Source: an uncultured Rubrobacteraceae bacterium (GTDB lineage: Bacteria > Actinomycetota > Rubrobacteria > Rubrobacterales > Rubrobacteraceae). Taken from it: 64,000 nt of DNA. The notes beneath the pieces were generated by a model. That model was given only the letters and a program-made list of their open reading frames with translations, was not told where the DNA came from and ran no database searches. The position numbers were made by a program, and so were the translations under genes. The stretch spans positions 1 through 64,000 of the forward strand of contig CADCVH010000100.1 in NCBI GenBank assembly GCA_902806085.1. The letters run 5' to 3'. Every line of letters starts with the position of its first letter. Position 1 is the stretch's first letter. Shown piece after piece: positions 60,043 to 64,000 of this stretch.

Positions 60043-61509
60043 CTACGCGCTCTGTTCGCGGCGGACGGCGAGGCCGCCGGTGGCCACGCTCACCCCGATC
60101 ATCGCGGCGAAGTTCACGAAGAGCGCCACGATGCCGATGTTCGTGTCGGCCAGCGCCCGCGGCAGAAACGGCAGCAGGTCCCCGATGGCGGTGCCGGCGA
60201 TGGTGACGTAGGTTACGGTCGCGACACCCGCGGCGATGCCGGCACCCGCGCCCCATTTGTTGACAAAGTTGTTGGGCAACAGCGAGAGCGTCGCGGCCGG
60301 GAAGAGCTGGGTGACGAGGCTGTAGCCGAGCAGCAGCAAGAGCACGACGCCCTGCCCGCTCTGCTGGGAGAACCACAGGGAGACGAGGGCGACCACGGGG
60401 ACGAGGAACCTGGCGAGGAGGGCTATACGGCGTTCCCCCGTGCCCGGCGAGATCGCCCCGAACACGTTCTTGGCGAGCACGGTGGAGGCGACCATCAGGA
60501 TGATGGAGCCCGGCACCAGCGCCGTGAGGAGCCCCGTCGCCCCGATGAGCCCAACCACGAACGGGCTGAACTCGTTTTTGGAGACGATCAGGAGCGCCTG
60601 GTCCACCCTCTCCCCTTCGAGGCCGGGCACCTGCAGGATGGCCGCGAAACCGATAAAGAACACGAAGAGCAACACGAGCTGGTAGAGCGGCAGGAAGATG
60701 GCGTTGCGCTTGAAGATCTTCTCGTTCTCCGCGGAGAAAGCCGACGTAAAGTAGTGCGGCCACATGTAGAAGCCCAAGGCCGTCAGCAGCACCGTCGAGA
60801 CGAACCACGAGACGCTGTAGCCCTCGTCCGGCAGGGCCAGAAAGCCCGGCCTCTGGGCCTGAATCTCCCGGAACATCTCCCCGATGCCGCCGTAGAGGGC
60901 GAAGGGGAGGTAGATCCCCAAAGCCACCACGACGACGAGCACCATAACGTCCTTAACTACCGCCGTCCAGGCCGAGCCGCGGATGCCGCTGATCATGACG
61001 TAGATCGTCACCGAAACCGTCCCGATAACCGCCGCTAGCAGGGGGGATATCGTCCCGTAGGAGGCCGACGACACGATGAGCCCGAGCCCCTGGAACTGCA
61101 GGGCGAGGTAGGGCACCATCGCCACGACCGCCACCAGCGAGACGAAGACGCCGAGGCCCTTGCTCTCGTACTTCTTCACGAAAAAGTCCGACTGGGAGTG
61201 GAGGCGGTGCTCCTTGGCGTAGCGCCAGACGGCGGGCAGCAGCCAGTAGCTCATCACGTAGGCTAGGCAACCGTAGGAGAGGATGTAGAAGGCCGGTCCC
61301 CCCTCGCCGTAGGCCCAGCCCGAACCGCCGAGGAACGTGAAGGTCGTGTAGATCTCACCGGCCAGAAGCAGGAACACGAACAGCGTCCCGAACCCCCGCC
61401 CCCCGACGGTCCACTGCTCCAGGTCCATGTCCTGGCCCCGCCGCGCCCTTATCCCGAGAAAGAGCGCGAACGCGAGAAAGGCGAAGATGACGACGAGCGC
61501 AACGTTCAT
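60043..61509 (-). CDS. Sodium:solute symporter (SSS family)
   Basis: 488 residues, about 13 helices. GRGFGTLFVFLLLAGEIYTTFTFLGGSGWAYGEGGPAFYILSYGCLAYVMSYWLLPAVWRYAKEHRLHSQSDFFVKKYES and TALVPGSIILMVASTVLAKNVF are typical of SSS transporters that travel with DUF3311 partners. The ATG overlaps the DUF3311 stop by four bases. Together with two M20 amidohydrolases upstream it suggests uptake of amides, peptides or ureides; the substrate is inferred. Confidence 0.92.
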   Translation of the reverse strand: MNVALVVIFAFLAFALFLGIRARRGQDMDLEQWTVGGRGFGTLFVFLLLAGEIYTTFTFLGGSGWAYGEGGPAFYILSYGCLAYVMSYWLLPAVWRYAKEHRLHSQSDFFVKKYESKGLGVFVSLVAVVAMVPYLALQFQGLGLIVSSASYGTISPLLAAVIGTVSVTIYVMISGIRGSAWTAVVKDVMVLVVVVALGIYLPFALYGGIGEMFREIQAQRPGFLALPDEGYSVSWFVSTVLLTALGFYMWPHYFTSAFSAENEKIFKRNAIFLPLYQLVLLFVFFIGFAAILQVPGLEGERVDQALLIVSKNEFSPFVVGLIGATGLLTALVPGSIILMVASTVLAKNVFGAISPGTGERRIALLARFLVPVVALVSLWFSQQSGQGVVLLLLLGYSLVTQLFPAATLSLLPNNFVNKWGAGAGIAAGVATVTYVTIAGTAIGDLLPFLPRALADTNIGIVALFVNFAAMIGVSVATGGLAVRREQSA

Positions 61510-61703
61510 TCCGCGTCCTCCCTGTTGGCCGGGTCGAGCCTGTAGACGACCGCCATGATGACCGAGGTCAAGAGAACCCAAGCCACGATCCAGAACAGGA
61601 TAAACGGCAGCCCGAACACGAACGGCTCCACCCTGTTCGCGAACGCGACGCCCACGAGTATGCCGAGAAAGGGCAGAGAGGCCAGGACGTACATGAGCTT
61701 CAC
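61506..61703 (-). CDS. DUF3311 membrane protein
   Basis: 65 residues with two helices: LMYVLASLPFLGILVGVAFANRVEPFVFGLPFILFWIVAWVLLTSVIMAVVYRLDPAN, the DUF3311 pattern. Such proteins are coupled to SSS symporters and probably act as a small subunit. GTG start overlapping the M20 gene stop (GTGA), and its own stop overlaps the symporter start (ATGA). Confidence 0.9.
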   Translation of the reverse strand: MKLMYVLASLPFLGILVGVAFANRVEPFVFGLPFILFWIVAWVLLTSVIMAVVYRLDPANREDAE

Positions 61704-62866
61704 GACGTACCTCCCTCGTCGCCGAGCATCCTCGTCGCGATTGCCAGGTGCATCTTGAGCCCCACGGCCAGGGCGTCCTCGTCTATGGTGAAGCGCGGGT
61801 GGTGGTGCGGGGCGGTGATGCCGCGCGTCTCGTTGCCGGCCCCGACGAGGTAGAACGCCGCGGGCACGCGCTGCCCGTAGGCCGAGAAGTCCTCCCCGCC
61901 CATGTTGGGCGGCATGACCTCGACGTTCTCCCCGCCGACGACCCCGCGGGCGGCCTCTTCGACTTCCCGGGTCAACCCGTCGTCGTTGACCACGGGCCGG
62001 TAGCCCCGCCTGTAGGAGAACTCGTAGCCCGCGCCGTGGGCCGAGGTGACGCCCTTTATGACGCGCTCCATGATCCCCGGCATCCGGTCGCGCACGGCGG
62101 GATCGAGGGTCCGCACGGTCCCCTCCATTTCCACGGTGCCGGGGATGACGTTGTGGGTCGTGCCGCCCTGGAAGCGGGTGACGGAGAGGACCACGTTCGC
62201 CAGCGGGTCGGTCTCGCGGGCGACGACGTGCTGCAGGTTCGTCACCACCTGCGCGCCGACGGCGATGGAGTCCACGGTCTGGTGCGGCATGGCGGCGTGG
62301 CCGCCCTTTCCCCTCACGGTGAGGTTGAAGATGTCGGGGGCCGCCATCATCGGGCCGTAGGTGACGCCGACCCTGCCGACCGGGAGCTGCGACCAGAGGT
62401 GGATGCCAACGGCGGCGTCGACGCCGTCCATGACCCCGGCCTCGACGAGCTCCTCCGCGCCGCCGGGGCTCAGCTCCTCGGCGTGCTGGAAGACGAAGCG
62501 GACCTCGCCCGCTAGCTCCTCGCGCATCCCGGAGAGCACCTGGGCCGCCCCGAGGAGCATGGCGGTGTGGCCGTCGTGGCCGCAGGCGTGCATGGCGCCC
62601 GGGTTCCGGGAGGCGAAATCGAAGTCGTTCTCTTCGGTTATCGGCAGGGCGTCTATGTCCGCGCGCAGGGCGAGGGTGCGGCCCGGTTTGCCGCCGACGA
62701 GGCGGGCTACGACGCTGTTCTGTGTCGGGCGCGAGATCTCCAACCCCCCGAAAGATCCCAGCGTCTCGCGGACGAACCGGGCCGTCTGCTCCTCGTGGAA
62801 CGATACTTCCGGGTTGCGGTGGAGGTGGCGCCTCCACTCGATCAACCGCACCTTCACGTCCTCCAC
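61700..62866 (-). CDS. M20-family amidohydrolase
   Basis: 388 residues. RRHLHRNPEVSFHEEQTARFV, LALRADIDALPITEEN, MHACGHDGHTAMLLGAA (metal Cys/His), FQHAEELSPGGAEELVEAGVMDGVD and GGHAAMPHQTVDSI define the HippA/IAA-amino acid hydrolase-like subfamily. It likely hydrolyses an N-acyl amino acid or related amide. GTG start. First of three overlapping genes ending with the symporter. Confidence 0.93.
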   Translation of the reverse strand: MEDVKVRLIEWRRHLHRNPEVSFHEEQTARFVRETLGSFGGLEISRPTQNSVVARLVGGKPGRTLALRADIDALPITEENDFDFASRNPGAMHACGHDGHTAMLLGAAQVLSGMREELAGEVRFVFQHAEELSPGGAEELVEAGVMDGVDAAVGIHLWSQLPVGRVGVTYGPMMAAPDIFNLTVRGKGGHAAMPHQTVDSIAVGAQVVTNLQHVVARETDPLANVVLSVTRFQGGTTHNVIPGTVEMEGTVRTLDPAVRDRMPGIMERVIKGVTSAHGAGYEFSYRRGYRPVVNDDGLTREVEEAARGVVGGENVEVMPPNMGGEDFSAYGQRVPAAFYLVGAGNETRGITAPHHHPRFTIDEDALAVGLKMHLAIATRMLGDEGGTS

Positions 62867-62915
62867 AAGCGAATCCAGCGTTGCGGTCGTGATGGCGTAA
62901 CCCCCTCCGACTAGA

Positions 62916-64000
62916 TCAACTCCGCTTTGCCAGGTCGAGCACGGTCAAATATAGGATCTTGCATCCGGCTTCGCAATCCTCCCGGCTGCTCCACTCCTTC
63001 GGGTTGTGGCTTATGCCGTCCTTGGAGCGGACGAAGATCATGCCCATCGGGCACAGCCCCGCGACGTGCATGCCGTCGTGCCCGGCCCCGCTCGGCAACG
63101 GGTAGGGTCGTATCCCCTCCCTCTCGCACGCGGCGACGATGGCCTCCCCGATCTCCCCCGAGCAAGGCGCCGGCGGAAGGCGCTGGAGCTCCTCGAACTC
63201 GAGCCCGATCCCACGCCGCCCGCACACCTCCCCGGCCAGCTCCCGGATGCGCCCCTCGGCCCGGTCGCGCACGGCCTCGTCTATGTCCCGGAGATCCAGC
63301 GAGAGCTCCACCCGCCCCGGTATGATGTTGATGCCGCCGGGCCTCGCCTCTATCTGCCCCACGGTCCCCACGGTCGAACCCGTCGAAGCCGCCTCACTCT
63401 CCACGATACCGATGACCTCCGCCGCGGCGGCCAGCGCGTCGCGGCGCGCGCCCATGGGCGTCGTCCCCGCGTGCCCGGCCTCCCCGGAGAACAGGAGCCG
63501 CAACCAGACAGGACCCGCGATGCCCGTAACCACGCCGACGGGCAGGTCCTCCCCTTCGAGGACTTTCCCCTGCTCGATGTGCATCTCCAGGTAGGCGGCT
63601 AAAGCGTCCGCGGAACGCGCCGCCTCCCCGACCTTGCCGGGGTCCAGCCCGGCGTCGCGCATCGCCCGCTCGATGGATACGCCGTCCCGGTCTTCGTGGC
63701 GCAAGTCTTCCGGAGACAGCGTGCCGGTCAGGGCGCGGCTGCCGATCATGCCGAGCGAGAACCTCGCCCCCTCCTCGTCGGTAAACGCGACGACCTCCAC
63801 CGGGCGCTCCGTCTCGACGCCCTCTTCGTCCATCGTCTGGAGGACCTCGATGCCGCCGAGGACCCCGAGCGGACCGTCGAAGTCGCCGCCGTTCAGCACG
63901 GAATCCACGTGGGAGCCCATCAGGACCGCCGGGGCTTCCGGATCTCTCCCCTCCCTACGCCCGTAAAGGTTGCCCGCCGCGTCCTCGCGGACCGCCAGGT
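62916..64000 (-). CDS. Zn-dependent allantoate/N-carbamoyl-amino acid amidohydrolase, cut by window edge
   Basis: About 361 C-terminal residues are visible; the frame stays open to the edge (LAVREDAAGNLYGRREG precedes the first ATG at 63920, so that is not the start). MGSHVDSVLNGGDFDGPLGVLGGIEVL, FTDEEGARFSLGMIGSRAL, EMHIEQGKVLEGEDLPVGVVTGIAG and PSGAGHDGMHVAGLCPMGMIFV carry the two-metal ligands of the AllC/HyuC family. It would release ammonia or carbamate from ureides. It lies 49 bases upstream of the M20 gene, probably in one operon with the symporter. Confidence 0.93.
   Translation of the reverse strand, partial: LAVREDAAGNLYGRREGRDPEAPAVLMGSHVDSVLNGGDFDGPLGVLGGIEVLQTMDEEGVETERPVEVVAFTDEEGARFSLGMIGSRALTGTLSPEDLRHEDRDGVSIERAMRDAGLDPGKVGEAARSADALAAYLEMHIEQGKVLEGEDLPVGVVTGIAGPVWLRLLFSGEAGHAGTTPMGARRDALAAAAEVIGIVESEAASTGSTVGTVGQIEARPGGINIIPGRVELSLDLRDIDEAVRDRAEGRIRELAGEVCGRRGIGLEFEELQRLPPAPCSGEIGEAIVAACEREGIRPYPLPSGAGHDGMHVAGLCPMGMIFVRSKDGISHNPKEWSSREDCEAGCKILYLTVLDLAKRS

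Noticed and set aside
1-64000. CRISPR arrays, tRNA or rRNA genes, intact insertion sequences or integrases
   Set aside because: None were visible: no regular spacer-repeat pattern, no tRNA-like fold with CCA or anticodon arm, and no transposase or recombinase motifs in any frame.

Overview
The window is 64 kb of very GC-rich bacterial chromosome with dense genes, frequent GTG and TTG starts, many 4-base NTGA stop/start overlaps, an F420-type PPOX flavoprotein, a Mrp antiporter operon and regular use of ATA and AGG codons. This fits a deep-branching actinobacterium, most like Rubrobacter. The assignment is an inference from gene content and style. I see no rRNA, tRNA, CRISPR array or intact insertion sequence.

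Layout. (1) 1-23.4 kb is a cell-surface polysaccharide locus. It holds a partial WbsX-like glycosyltransferase, three PAPS-type sulfotransferases, a SAM methyltransferase, one GT4 and three GT2 glycosyltransferases, the complete dTDP-L-rhamnose pathway (rfbB-rfbA-rfbC together, rfbD 13 kb away), and a Wzm/Wzt O-antigen-type ABC exporter. Secreted proteins are mixed in: a DUF1996 protein, a PQQ-type sugar dehydrogenase with a PKD domain, two small RTX-repeat proteins and a Tat-exported amidase. Together these suggest a rhamnose-containing, possibly sulfated and methylated exported glycan. (2) 23.5-36.2 kb is amino-acid biosynthesis on the plus strand: thrC-thrB, then ilvB, an ACT-domain fusion protein, ilvC, ilvE, leuA, leuB and cimA. 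Short ORFs rich in the cognate amino acids precede thrC, ilvB and leuA, next to alternative hairpins, which suggests ribosome-mediated attenuation. A decayed MFS transporter separates thrB from ilvB. (3) 36.2-42.2 kb carries two exported phosphoester hydrolases with LPXTG-like tails, an internally deleted radical SAM remnant, a YjbR protein, and one 804-residue ORF that joins a MalG-type ABC permease to a GT-C membrane glycosyltransferase. (4) 42.3-50.1 kb is ion homeostasis: a CPA2 antiporter and a Mrp operon (mnhA-B fused, then C, D, E, F, G) behind a good promoter. (5) 50.2-64 kb is mixed metabolism: phosphoesterase, SDR, polysaccharide deacetylase, LtrA, SGNH hydrolase, OFA-type MFS, MBL hydrolase, DUF2243, NUDIX, an orphan DNA methyltransferase, and an M20 peptidase / DUF3311 / sodium symporter operon reaching the window edge.

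The observations most worth following are the probable attenuator family (two leaders share a CTA-CGA-CTA core), the ACT fusion sitting in the usual place of the acetolactate synthase small subunit, the permease-glycosyltransferase fusion, and five GGTRAC-like boxes spaced exactly 22 bp apart upstream of an RTX gene.
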